Assembly: GCA_028818695.1 (NCBI GenBank)
Contig: JAPPNK010000018.1
Span: 1-64,000, forward strand
Length of the DNA: 64,000 nt
DNA from: Candidatus Poribacteria bacterium
GTDB taxonomy: Bacteria; Poribacteria; WGA-4E; GCA-2687025
Direction of reading: 5' to 3'
A program made the position numbers and the translations under genes. The notes under the pieces were generated by a model, which saw nothing but the letters and a program-made list of their open reading frames with translations, was not told the origin of the DNA and did not search any database. Numbering within the stretch: position 1 is the stretch's first letter; each line of letters opens with the position of its first letter. This document shows, piece by piece, positions 32,932 through 41,745 of the stretch.

Positions 32932-33150
32932 TAGCGGAAACTCGTTTGCTCGTCAACATCTTTTTCTCGGGCAACGAACTCCGCCTCAGTTTGTATCGTA
33001 GCAGCGATTCGCTTGCGCGTCAACAACTTTTTCGCTGCGCAACGAATTCGCGCCAAGAATTATCTTAGCAGCGAATTTGACGTGCGTCAACAATCTGATC
33101 AACGCCCGCGAATTGCCGCCGCATTTTCACCTTAGCAGAGACGCCTGCGC
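32932..33150. repeat. 67-bp tandem repeat
   Basis: TAGCGG/TAGCAG recurs at 32932, 32999, 33066 and 33133, an exact 67-base period. Each unit carries CGTCAACA and, in the first two, CAACGAA at fixed offsets, with considerable drift between copies. No open reading frame or start is evident. The array fills the gap between the secreted protein gene and the chain-length determinant gene. Confidence 0.85.
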
Positions 33151-33157
33151 GCGTAAA

Positions 33158-34540
33158 CTATTCCCCGCGGACGCCTTCAGACGATCCCCTAGAGACCATT
33201 TCGGCAATCAATGTCCAGATCAGCGACAGCGCCAGGGCAGCCAATAACCCCGCCAGCAGATTCACCGACAGGCGGGGGCGCGCCGGCCGCGTGTCCGGCT
33301 CCGCTCTGTCCAGAGCCTGAAAAACGGCTTGCTCGCGTATCTCGTCCGCCTTTGCGATCTCATACTGCTGCTCTAAAAGCAGATACAGCGTCTCTTGAAG
33401 CTTCTTCTCGCGCGACAAACGCGCATACTCCCGCTCCACATCCGGCAAACTCTCAATCGGCCCGACGCTCAAAAAATCTCCTCCGGTCTCGATCTGCGAG
33501 AGCGACCTGTTCAACTCCTCAATCTGCCGCTCCACCGCGTTCAACTGCGGATTGCCGGCCGCCGCCTTTGCCGCTGTCAAACGCTCCCGCTCAATCTTCA
33601 CGCTCTCCAGCAGCGCCTGTATCTCGCCGGCGCGCAGCGCGATGGAGGCGACCTGATCAGGCAGCGACACGATTCCGTTCTCCCGCTTGAACTCCGCAAG
33701 CGCGTCTTCTGCCTCGCGCAGCTGACGCTTCACCGCGTCGCGCCGCGCTTCGATGAACCGGCGGCGGCGCGACGACTCGGTCAACGCCGTCTCCTGGAAA
33801 TACTTATCCAACTCGTCCGCAAAGGCGTTTGCCGCGTCCGCCGCCAGCACGGCGCTGCCCGGCGCCTCAAAACGAATCGTCAACGCCAGATTCTTGTCCG
33901 TCTGAACGACCAGCCCCTCCCGTATCTTCGACACCGCTTCCCGCGTCTTGCGGTACCACGCCCACCGTATTTCCTCAAACGGATACGGCGCGTCCGGCAG
34001 GCTCTCAACGCCGACCGCCTGCGCCATGCGCCGCCGCAGCGCCTCGTCCGACATCGTCAAGATGCCCTCGTCAGGACGGTCTTGCAGGCGTCCGTCCAGA
34101 ACATCGGGATGCGCATACGCCAGCGCGAGCGCCGCTTTCATCGGGTCTAAAAGCTGCTCTGCCGTCTCCGCGCCATGCCGGCGCCTCTCCGCCTCTAGAT
34201 ACCGCGCCGTCAAATTCAACCGGCGCGCCACCGCATGCGCCATCCGGCGCGTCATCAACACCGCCGTCAGTTTCTTGTTTTCCGACGCGCCCATCTCTGA
34301 AATGAACCCGCTCACAGGCGCTGCCTGCAAAAACGGACTCAGCGCGTCCAGCGACGGACCCGACGAATCGACCGTCCGTATTGAAACGGAGGAGCGGTAT
34401 ATTTTAACCGCAAAAAAGAAGGTATAGACGCAGGACGCGCCGACGCAGGACGCAAAGATGAGCGCCATGGCAAGACGCCGCCGCCAGACGCTTTTCAGCA
34501 GCGCGGCTAAAGAGAGGCTGTTTTGGTCGGCGCCGTTCAT
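33158..34540 (-). CDS. Polysaccharide chain-length determinant (Wzz/GNVR type)
   Basis: The 460-residue inner-membrane protein has a membrane helix near residues 20-40 and another near the C-terminus (LSVNLLAGLLAALALSLIWTLIA), with a long periplasmic coiled coil between. VYTFFFAVKIYRSSVSIRT matches the Wzz N-terminal domain, and EYARLSREKKLQETLYLLLEQQYE is the GNVR-type block. These proteins set the length of, or help export, surface polysaccharide. No tyrosine-kinase domain is fused. I choose the ATG at 34540 (MNGADQ), five bases after the methyltransferase stop. Confidence 0.85.
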   Translation of the reverse strand: MNGADQNSLSLAALLKSVWRRRLAMALIFASCVGASCVYTFFFAVKIYRSSVSIRTVDSSGPSLDALSPFLQAAPVSGFISEMGASENKKLTAVLMTRRMAHAVARRLNLTARYLEAERRRHGAETAEQLLDPMKAALALAYAHPDVLDGRLQDRPDEGILTMSDEALRRRMAQAVGVESLPDAPYPFEEIRWAWYRKTREAVSKIREGLVVQTDKNLALTIRFEAPGSAVLAADAANAFADELDKYFQETALTESSRRRRFIEARRDAVKRQLREAEDALAEFKRENGIVSLPDQVASIALRAGEIQALLESVKIERERLTAAKAAAGNPQLNAVERQIEELNRSLSQIETGGDFLSVGPIESLPDVEREYARLSREKKLQETLYLLLEQQYEIAKADEIREQAVFQALDRAEPDTRPARPRLSVNLLAGLLAALALSLIWTLIAEMVSRGSSEGVRGE

Positions 34541-34545
34541 CGTTT

Positions 34546-35376
34546 TCAACGCTTCTGTCCAATATAGGTGTAATGGGTAAAAAACGGAGCCGCCCACGAC
34601 GGCAGGCGGCGTTCCAAGCTCTCAAAGCGGCGCGCCCAGGCGGCGTTCGGCAGCGCGCGGAAATACTCCACCCGCCGCTTCACAACGCCGCCCCGGGCGA
34701 ACGCGCGCGACAGGCTCTGCGGCGTCAAAATGCGCTCGTTGCCGTAAAGATGCTCAATCCCGTCCTCGTCCGTGTATGTTTTGATCGTCCGAAAACCGCG
34801 CTGCCGAAAAAAATTCAACTGAATGAGCGGGTTCCATGCGTTCGGCTCCGACGCCGCCGCATATCCGCCCGGCTTGATGAGCGAGGCGATCTTTTCAACC
34901 GCCTCCGCCCGCGGCTCAATATGATGAAAGGTCTGCTGCATCCAGACAGCGTCAAACGCCTCCTTTTCCGCCGTCTCAAACAGGTTTCCGCGCCGAAACT
35001 CAACCTGTAAAGGACGCCCGCTTCTTCCGCGCATCGTCTCAAGGCAGCGCGCGGCGGTTCGAAGCCTGTCGGCGCGCAGGTCCTGCCCGACAACCGACGC
35101 CCCCGTCCGATACGCGACCCAGAGCGCCTCAATGCCGCATCCGCAGCCCAAATCCAGCAGACGAAACTTTTCCGCCGAGTCCGCCAGCTCCATCAACCGC
35201 TTCAACTGCCGAGAGTACTGCGTCTCGATATATCGGTCCCAAAGGCGCACATAGCTGGCGTAGTATTCGTTAAAGGTCTCCCGTTCGGCTCCGTCCAGCA
35301 GAGGCGTTTTGAGCCATGCGCCGAGAAACTCCCCCGCCGTTGACGCCGCGAGCGGGTCGGTCGTATCAGGCTTCAC
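34546..35376 (-). CDS. SAM-dependent class I methyltransferase
   Basis: The 276-residue enzyme has motif I LLDLGCGCGIEAL near residue 73, an acidic end of strand 2 (VVGQDLRADRL) and MQQTFHHIEP before the LIKPGG post-I block. The fold resembles UbiE/small-molecule methyltransferases. Since it sits between a glycosyltransferase (overlap of 11 bases) and a chain-length determinant, it may methylate a sugar or terminate a glycan chain, but the substrate is not shown by sequence. Confidence 0.88.
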   Translation of the reverse strand: MKPDTTDPLAASTAGEFLGAWLKTPLLDGAERETFNEYYASYVRLWDRYIETQYSRQLKRLMELADSAEKFRLLDLGCGCGIEALWVAYRTGASVVGQDLRADRLRTAARCLETMRGRSGRPLQVEFRRGNLFETAEKEAFDAVWMQQTFHHIEPRAEAVEKIASLIKPGGYAAASEPNAWNPLIQLNFFRQRGFRTIKTYTDEDGIEHLYGNERILTPQSLSRAFARGGVVKRRVEYFRALPNAAWARRFESLERRLPSWAAPFFTHYTYIGQKR

Positions 35377-36514
35377 GGCGCGCCGTCTCCTCGTAGAGTT
35401 TCATATACTTCCGCGCCGCGGCGCGTATGCCGTATTTGCGCTCCACGCGGGCGCGCGCCGCCTCGCCAAGCTCCGCCCGTTCCGGCGGTTCCATCGCAAA
35501 GAAACGCGCCCATGCGTCCGACATCGCCTCCAAGCTTCGGGGCGGAACGACAAACCCTGTCTCCCCGACAATCTGACGCGATTCGCCGACATCTGTCACA
35601 GCGCATGGAACGCCGCATGCCATCGCTTCCCCGACAACATTCGGAAACCCTTCTCCGTAAGCGGAGGTCAACGCCATGAGATCGAAAGCGGGGTACACAT
35701 TCTCCGTGTCCGGCCGTTGTCCGATGAGGCGGAGCCGTTCCAGCATGCCTGCGCGCTGCGCCTCTGCGTTCAGCTGGGCGTTGGAGCTCTCCATGCCCTC
35801 GCCGCATAGGATGAAATGCGCCCTCGGCTGTTGTTGAAGAAGCCGCGTCGCCGACTGCAGAAAGTTGCCGAGGTCCTTTTTTTCATGGTAACGGCACACA
35901 ATGCCGACGACAGGATCGTTCAGTTCTATGCGCAGTTCGCGCCTCAGTTTTGCGCGCGCCTCTTGGTTCGGCTGAAATCGGCGCGTGTCGAATCCGTTCG
36001 GAATGACGGCGATCTTGTCCATCGGGTAGCCGAAGGCGGCGTGGCTGTCCGCGGCGGCGCTTGAGCAGGAGACGATGCGCGTCGGCAGTCTGTCGGACAA
36101 GGCGGCGCAGAGCCTCATGACCGCCATGGTGCGGCGCGGCAGCTCGTTCGGGTCGACGGAGCTTTGGCGGATGTTCCACACAACGCGGGGGCAGGCGGCA
36201 AGTTTGGCGGCGATTCCGCCCATCAGGTCGGCGTGCGGCATCCATGTCTGTACGATATGGGGGCGGAACGCTCGAAGCTGGCGCGTCAAACGCCAAAAGG
36301 CGAACAAACTCGGCGCGGACGGGCGCATGTTGAGCGCGGCGAACGGCGTCTCCGCCTCGTTCAGCAGGGGCGCGATGTCGTCATGGGCGGAGAGGCCGAA
36401 GACGCGCGGTTGAGCGTTCGCGCGGTCGGTGTTCCGCAGTAGTTTGACAAGCATCATCTGCGCGCCGCCGTACTCAAGGCTTGTGATGATATGGGCGATG
36501 CGGAGCGGTTTCAC
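35366..36514 (-). CDS. Glycosyltransferase family 4
   Basis: The 382-residue GT-B enzyme starts with RIAHIITSLEYGGAQMMLVKLL, the usual glycine-rich acceptor loop. It has VIPNGFDTRRF, CRYHEKKDL and the C-terminal donor-site motif SAYGEGFPNVVGEAMACGVP with its EX7E glutamates. It transfers a nucleotide-activated sugar during polysaccharide synthesis. I choose the GTG at 36514, because upstream residues lack family similarity and AAGGAG lies 11 bases before. It leads the three-gene surface-glycan block. Confidence 0.9.
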   Translation of the reverse strand: MKPLRIAHIITSLEYGGAQMMLVKLLRNTDRANAQPRVFGLSAHDDIAPLLNEAETPFAALNMRPSAPSLFAFWRLTRQLRAFRPHIVQTWMPHADLMGGIAAKLAACPRVVWNIRQSSVDPNELPRRTMAVMRLCAALSDRLPTRIVSCSSAAADSHAAFGYPMDKIAVIPNGFDTRRFQPNQEARAKLRRELRIELNDPVVGIVCRYHEKKDLGNFLQSATRLLQQQPRAHFILCGEGMESSNAQLNAEAQRAGMLERLRLIGQRPDTENVYPAFDLMALTSAYGEGFPNVVGEAMACGVPCAVTDVGESRQIVGETGFVVPPRSLEAMSDAWARFFAMEPPERAELGEAARARVERKYGIRAAARKYMKLYEETARREA

Positions 36515-36662
36515 TCGCCTTTTCTCCTTAAGCGTCTCTTGCGCCTCATTATAGCGCGCCGCCCTCTTTCCGTCATCCCCGCGACCCGCGCAGACCGGAA
36601 CGAGATGCGCCGCCCTCAAAGGCATGATATATTCGCCATAAGACCGCGCAAGGAGACGTAAC

Positions 36663-38051
36663 ATGCAGCCCCAACCGTTCCAACCCACATGGGCATCGCT
36701 CCAACGTTACCGGGCGCCGAACTGGTTCCGCGACGCCAAATTCGGCATCTATCTGCACTGGGGGGTGTATTCTGTCGTTGAACGCGGAGAATGGCACGCC
36801 CGAAATATGTATATACAGGGGCATGCGAACTATCAGCGGCATCTCGAAACTTACGGTCATCCCTCAAAATTCGGATACAAAGACCTCATACCGCTCTGGA
36901 AAGCGGAGCGGTTCGACCCCGACCGGCTCGTCCAACTCTTTGAAGACGCAGGCGCGCGCTATTTCACCCCCTGCGCCGTTCATCACGACAACTTCGACCT
37001 GTGGAATTCCAAACATCACCGCTGGAACTCCGTCAACATGGGTCCCCAAAAAGACATCATGAAAATGTGGCGCGAGGCGACTCTCAAAACAGACATGCGC
37101 TTCGGCGCGACGACCCATCTTGAGCGCGCCTACAGCTGGTTCAACGTCAACAAAAACGCCGACACGAGAGGGCCGCTCAGGGGCGTCCCCTACGACGGAG
37201 CCGATCCCGCCTACGAAGAGTATTACTTTGAAAAACATGACGACACCGACCTGCGCCATCCCCGAAACGCTCCGCCCAGTTGGCGGCGCGCATGGGCAGA
37301 CCGCATCAAAGACCTGATTGACCAGCATGAGATCGACCTGCTGTATCTGGACGGCGCCGTCCCGTTTCAGGGGGACGACGACGGAGCGGCGGGGCGCGAG
37401 GTGATGGCGTACCATTACAACCGCAGCATCGAACGGCACGGCAAACTGGACTCGGTCATGTGCGTCAAAAAGCATGACCATCATGGAGTCTGGATGGACG
37501 GCGTCGCGACGCGCGATATGGAGCGGAGCCGAGCCGACCGCATTCTGCGCAGTCCCTGGCAAACAGACACGTCGATCGGGCCATGGGGTTACGTGGCGGG
37601 AGCAAAATACCGCGATACGATCGAAATTATCCATGAGCTGATCGACATCGTCAGCAAGAACGGCAACCTGCTGCTGAATGTGCCGCCGAAAGCGGACGGA
37701 ACGCTGGATGAGGCGACGGAGCGCATACTGGCGGAGATCGGCGCGTGGATGCGCGTCAACGGCGAAGGGCTTTACGGAACGAGGCCGTGGCGCGTGTACG
37801 GCGATGAAGAGAACGCGGTTCGGTTTGTTAAAAAAGACAGGTTTCTATACGCGCACTTTCTGCGTTGGCCGAGCGGAGGCGCATTTCAGGTTCGGCATCT
37901 TCCGCGCAGCGCCCGTGTGAGAGACGTTCAGATGATGGGCTTGGACGGCTCTTTAGAATGGACGCGGGACGGGGACATGCTGTCGGTGAAGGCGCCGCTG
38001 GAGCCGCCCTGCGAGCATGCATATGCGCTGCAGATTGAGCTGAACCGATGA
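36663..38051 (+). CDS. Alpha-L-fucosidase, GH29
   Basis: The 462-residue glycosidase releases terminal alpha-linked L-fucose. FRDAKFGIYLHWGVYS is the family N-terminal block. Substrate histidines appear in HHDNFDLWNS, and Asp230 in LLYLDG is the predicted nucleophile. NLLLNVPPKADG marks the end of the catalytic barrel, and a C-terminal beta domain follows. No signal peptide is seen, so it would act on imported, already short glycans. The gene overlaps the UxaE-like gene as ATGA, which is followed in the same way by the dehydrogenase. Confidence 0.92.
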   Translation: MQPQPFQPTWASLQRYRAPNWFRDAKFGIYLHWGVYSVVERGEWHARNMYIQGHANYQRHLETYGHPSKFGYKDLIPLWKAERFDPDRLVQLFEDAGARYFTPCAVHHDNFDLWNSKHHRWNSVNMGPQKDIMKMWREATLKTDMRFGATTHLERAYSWFNVNKNADTRGPLRGVPYDGADPAYEEYYFEKHDDTDLRHPRNAPPSWRRAWADRIKDLIDQHEIDLLYLDGAVPFQGDDDGAAGREVMAYHYNRSIERHGKLDSVMCVKKHDHHGVWMDGVATRDMERSRADRILRSPWQTDTSIGPWGYVAGAKYRDTIEIIHELIDIVSKNGNLLLNVPPKADGTLDEATERILAEIGAWMRVNGEGLYGTRPWRVYGDEENAVRFVKKDRFLYAHFLRWPSGGAFQVRHLPRSARVRDVQMMGLDGSLEWTRDGDMLSVKAPLEPPCEHAYALQIELNR

Positions 38052-39223
38052 GCGCGCCCTCTCTGCTTGGGTTAAAGCCCTCGTTTGGCTTTGGCGACAG
38101 GCTCGGTTTGGCGGGTCCTGGGCATGTACGCGCCGCGCGGAAGGGACCGTATGCGCCTGTGTTCGCGCAGCAGTCGGCGCGCGAGATCGCCAGAACGCGC
38201 CGTACCCCGGAGGAGACCCTCTCCGCCGCGCGGGAGGCTGTCCAAAGCGAAAATTGGAACGAAGCATGGGGCGCAGACGCCGACCATCTCAAAACGCGCG
38301 AGGATGTGTTTCAATGGGCGAAGGCGGGATACACCTTTTTTACGATTGACCCGTCCGAGGAGGTCGACAAGCCGCCTCAGCCTGAAGCGGTCAAGATGTA
38401 CGAGTCGCTCTATCTGGGAAAGACGCGCGAGCTGGACGATTTCGCCGTGACGTTTGAAAAAGAGAGTCTGTCGGCGGCGGCGCGAAAATACGGACGCGCG
38501 TTAGACCGAGCGGAGCAGACGGCGCGCTGGATCGCCGAGGCGGCTCCTGAGCATGAGATCGAGATCTCCGTCGATGAGACGGAAGAGCCGACAACGCCGC
38601 TTGAGCATCTGTTCATCGGGCTGGAGCTGAAACGGCGCGGCGTTCAGATTGTGAGCCTAGCCCCGCGCTATGTCGGCAGCTTTGAAAAAGGAATCGACTA
38701 CAAGGGCTGCCTCAAAACCTTTGAAGCGTCGCTGCGGAAGCATGCCGCCCTCGCGCGCGCCTGCGGACCGTATAAGTTGAGCGTACACAGCGGCTCGGAC
38801 AAGTTCGCTCTCTATCCGATCATCGGACGGGTATGCGGCGAGCTGCTTCATGTGAAAACGGCGGGAACAAGCTATCTGGAGGCGCTGCGCGTCGCCGCCC
38901 GGCAGAACGCGCCGCTGTTTCGGGAGATCGCCGAGTTTGCCTTGACGCGCTTTGAGACGGACCGCGCCACCTACCATATCTCCGCGGACCTTCGGCGCGT
39001 TCCCAAACCTGCCGACCTCAGCGAAACGGAGCGGGAAAAAGCGTTTCTGGACGAGAACGGCGGACGGCAGGTTCTGCATGTGACCTTCGGCTCCGTTCTG
39101 GCGGACCCGCAGAATCGGTTCAAGGACAGACTCATGGAGACGCTTCATGCGCATGCGGAGCTGCATGCGTCTCTCTTGGAGGCGCATCTAGGGTGCCATA
39201 TTGAAGGCTTGCAGGCGGGATGA
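38048..39223 (+). CDS. Tagaturonate epimerase family protein (UxaE-like)
   Basis: GFGDRLGLAGPGHVRA, FAQQSAREIARTRRTPEE, WGADADHLKT and YTFFTIDPSEEVD are typical of the UxaE family, which interconverts the keto-uronates tagaturonate and fructuronate. The C-terminal half contains LSVHSGSDKFALYP and TAGTSYLEALR, with probable metal and substrate residues in the His/Asp positions. At 391 residues it is shorter than UxaE as I know it, so it may use another keto-sugar acid. It is sandwiched by ATGA overlaps between the fucosidase and an alcohol dehydrogenase, which argues for a shared sugar pathway. Confidence 0.8.
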   Translation: MSAPSLLGLKPSFGFGDRLGLAGPGHVRAARKGPYAPVFAQQSAREIARTRRTPEETLSAAREAVQSENWNEAWGADADHLKTREDVFQWAKAGYTFFTIDPSEEVDKPPQPEAVKMYESLYLGKTRELDDFAVTFEKESLSAAARKYGRALDRAEQTARWIAEAAPEHEIEISVDETEEPTTPLEHLFIGLELKRRGVQIVSLAPRYVGSFEKGIDYKGCLKTFEASLRKHAALARACGPYKLSVHSGSDKFALYPIIGRVCGELLHVKTAGTSYLEALRVAARQNAPLFREIAEFALTRFETDRATYHISADLRRVPKPADLSETEREKAFLDENGGRQVLHVTFGSVLADPQNRFKDRLMETLHAHAELHASLLEAHLGCHIEGLQAG

Positions 39224-40239
39224 AAACGATCATCTTGGAGCGTCCGGGGCGTTTTACCGCCTCAGAGACGCCCGCGCCGACGCGCCCTCAACCTGGAAAC
39301 GCGCTCGTAAAAGTGCGCAGCGTCGGCATATGCGGAACCGACCTGCATGCGTACCGCGGACGGCAGCCGTTCTTCACCTATCCGCGCATTCTGGGGCATG
39401 AGCTGGGCGTTGAGATTGTTGAAGCGGAAGAGAACGCGCGCGGCATAGGCGTCGGCGACAGAGCTGCCGTTGAGCCGTACCTAGACTGCGGGGAATGCGC
39501 CGCCTGCCGAATGGGCAAGCCGAACTGCTGCGAGCGGCTTTGCGTCATGGGCGTCCATGTGGACGGCGGAATGCGCGAACTCATTGAGGTTCCAATACGC
39601 AAGCTCCACCGCTCCGACGCGCTCAGCTGCGATCAGCTGGCGCTGGTCGAAACGCTCTGTATCGGGCGGCATGCCGCGGCGCGCGGACGGCCGGCGGAGG
39701 GCGAATGGACGCTCGTTGTCGGAGCGGGACCGATCGGATTGAGCGTCATGACAGCGGCGAAGTTGGAGGGGGCGCGCCTCATCGCGGCAGACCTGAACGC
39801 GGACAGGCTGCGTTTTTGCCGAGAGGCGCTTGGGGTTGAACATACGATCTGCTCGGCTGAAGAAGATCTTCCGCAGCGGCTGTTGGAGATAACGGGCGGC
39901 GCGCTTCCCTCGCTTGTGATGGACGCGACCGGCAGCCCCGCGTCGATGGAGGCAAGCTTTGCGTATGCGTCAAGCGGAGGGCGGCTTGTGTTGGTCGGCT
40001 TGGCGCAGGCGCGCGTCTCGTTTGACGATTCTGAGTTTCACCGCAAGGAGCTGACGCTGATGTCGTCTCGAAACGCGGCGCCGTCCGACTTTGCGGCGGT
40101 CATTCAGCAGATGGAGCGGGGGTTGATTGACGCGGGGGCATGGATCAACCGACGCGCATCGGCGGATGAGATGATTGAGGCGTTTGAAGACTGGACAGAC
40201 CCGTCGTCAGGCGCGGTGAAGGCAGTCGTTTCGTTTTAA
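39220..40239 (+). CDS. Zinc-dependent sugar-alcohol/sugar-acid dehydrogenase (MDR family)
   Basis: The 339-residue enzyme has the catalytic-zinc block VGICGTDLHAY and GHELGVEIV. The structural zinc site lies in CGECAACRMGKPNCC, and an NAD(P) loop VVGAGPIGLSV. Its nearest relatives by pattern are threonine, sorbitol and galactonate dehydrogenases. As the last gene of the fucosidase operon it probably oxidises a fucose-derived sugar acid or an intermediate made by the epimerase. The exact substrate cannot be read from sequence. Confidence 0.9.
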   Translation: MKTIILERPGRFTASETPAPTRPQPGNALVKVRSVGICGTDLHAYRGRQPFFTYPRILGHELGVEIVEAEENARGIGVGDRAAVEPYLDCGECAACRMGKPNCCERLCVMGVHVDGGMRELIEVPIRKLHRSDALSCDQLALVETLCIGRHAAARGRPAEGEWTLVVGAGPIGLSVMTAAKLEGARLIAADLNADRLRFCREALGVEHTICSAEEDLPQRLLEITGGALPSLVMDATGSPASMEASFAYASSGGRLVLVGLAQARVSFDDSEFHRKELTLMSSRNAAPSDFAAVIQQMERGLIDAGAWINRRASADEMIEAFEDWTDPSSGAVKAVVSF

Positions 40240-40304
40240 GGCGTCGGGCGCGCTGTCATTCTTCGTCTGACATCGCCGTCTTAAGCGGAAGACGATCGGA
40301 ATGT

Positions 40305-41633
40305 TCATGCCCAAGACGCAAAAACGGCGTTGTATTCAGGGTCGGTGCGGTGGTTCCAAGGGACGGTCAGATCCTGCCAAAGACGCTCATACGCGGCAGG
40401 ATTGGCAGAGCGCATCGCCTCGGCGTATTCAACCGTGAAATGCCGGCAGGCGGAGCATTCGTTCAGCGCGGTTGTTTTATCGGCAAGCGCGCGCAGGCGG
40501 ACTGTCGCCGACGGATACGCCGCTTCAATCGCTTCTACCGCCCGGCGCGGCTCGCCGAGATGCATCGCCAGCGCGAGCGGGTCCAGCGTATAGGCGAGCA
40601 GCGTCTTGCTGACGGAGCGCCCGCGGACGTCTCCCAGCGGAAACTCCGTGAACCAGCAGCATGGGTATGCGTATCCGCCGTTAATGGCGATCTGGTCGTC
40701 CCCGTCTGAACCTAGAAAGCCGCGCGCCCCTGCGTGCCGGCTGCAGTATCGAACGCCGTTGTCCCGCTCTGAAATCAGCCCGGCGCGCACGGCGCGGATG
40801 TTCGGCGCCAGGTCTTCAATGATGAACCCATCGAAACGGTTCTGAATGTCGGCGCCGAAAAAGTGAACGGAGAGAACGCGCGGATCGTCCGGCAGCTCCT
40901 GAAAATTGCCGCTTTTGACGACGACCGATGGAATCTGTTTCAGGTTCTTTCGGATGCGCGCATAATGTCGGAGCCGCTCCTCAAACTGCTCCTGCGCCGA
41001 CGAACCGCGCCCATGGTAGATGTCCATGCTGGCGACAACGAGACGGCGCAGACCGCAGCGTTGAAGCGCCCGTATCGTCTCGACGCACCGGCGCGGCGAC
41101 AGGAGAAAATCGCCGTTCGTTTGGAGCGACAGCATGAGGTTTGAGCCGTAACGCTCGGAGCAGAGGCGCAGCGTGTGGAGTGTCAACGGGAGCGTCTCCG
41201 GCATGAGCGTCTCCCCGCCGCTGATTTCGATCTCCCGCAGCGGAAACGGCATGGAAGCAACCGTCTCTTCGATCTCCCGCTCCGTCATGGAGGCTCCGTT
41301 CGGGCCGGAGCCGTTCAAGCAGTGGGCGCATGTTCGGAAGCGGACGCCGCCGTTTTCGTCTGGATAGGCGCGGCCGTTGTTGCAGCGCGTTGTGATGACG
41401 AAATAGACGGAGTCTTTACGGGCAAGGTCGGACGGCAGGGCAGCTTTCTCCAGCGCGCTCCAGAAGGACGGCTCCGCCGCGGCGCGCGTCAAACGGACGA
41501 ATCCGCCGGCGCCGAGACCAGCCCCCTCAGCCGCGTCCTCAATGCGCAAATTTAGCGGGCGGACGTCGTTCCGATTTAAAAACGAAGGCGACCGAACCGC
41601 CCTAGCCCAAGCGTATAGGTTTTCAAGAGCCAT
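40305..41633 (-). CDS. Radical SAM protein with unusual Cys spacing and C-terminal auxiliary cysteines
   Basis: The 442-residue protein reads VITTRCNNGRAY, then after an insertion FRTCAHCLNG, so the cluster cysteines are Cys84, Cys102 and Cys105: C-x17-C-x2-C instead of C-x3-C-x2-C. The SAM amino-group motif SGGE (residues 138-141), LSLQTNG and LVVASMD support a radical SAM barrel. Cys297, Cys325, Cys326, Cys393 and Cys396 (CSAC) look like a SPASM/twitch-like auxiliary cluster site, as used in peptide-modifying enzymes. No precursor peptide is obvious nearby. It is convergent with the dehydrogenase and divergent from the secreted triplet. Confidence 0.78.
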   Translation of the reverse strand: MALENLYAWARAVRSPSFLNRNDVRPLNLRIEDAAEGAGLGAGGFVRLTRAAAEPSFWSALEKAALPSDLARKDSVYFVITTRCNNGRAYPDENGGVRFRTCAHCLNGSGPNGASMTEREIEETVASMPFPLREIEISGGETLMPETLPLTLHTLRLCSERYGSNLMLSLQTNGDFLLSPRRCVETIRALQRCGLRRLVVASMDIYHGRGSSAQEQFEERLRHYARIRKNLKQIPSVVVKSGNFQELPDDPRVLSVHFFGADIQNRFDGFIIEDLAPNIRAVRAGLISERDNGVRYCSRHAGARGFLGSDGDDQIAINGGYAYPCCWFTEFPLGDVRGRSVSKTLLAYTLDPLALAMHLGEPRRAVEAIEAAYPSATVRLRALADKTTALNECSACRHFTVEYAEAMRSANPAAYERLWQDLTVPWNHRTDPEYNAVFASWA

Positions 41634-41686
41634 CCGCTTCCCCTTTACGCTAACAAGTGTATGTTAAAAATGAGCGCAGCGCAAAC

Positions 41687-41715
41687 TTGACGCGCCCTCC
41701 CCTTTCCTGTAGCAT
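41687..41715 (+). promoter_or_regulatory. Sigma-70-type promoter of secreted paralogue 1
   Basis: TTGACG and TAGCAT are separated by exactly 17 bases; GGAGGGG follows as ribosome-binding site before the ATG at 41746. Confidence 0.65.
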
Positions 41716-41745
41716 GCAAACGCTGAGCATGAATGGAGGGGACGT

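Noticed and set aside
32932-33150. CRISPR array, because of the constant period
   Set aside because: Conserved and variable parts are intermixed, there is no short exact repeat with unique spacers, and no cas gene is present.
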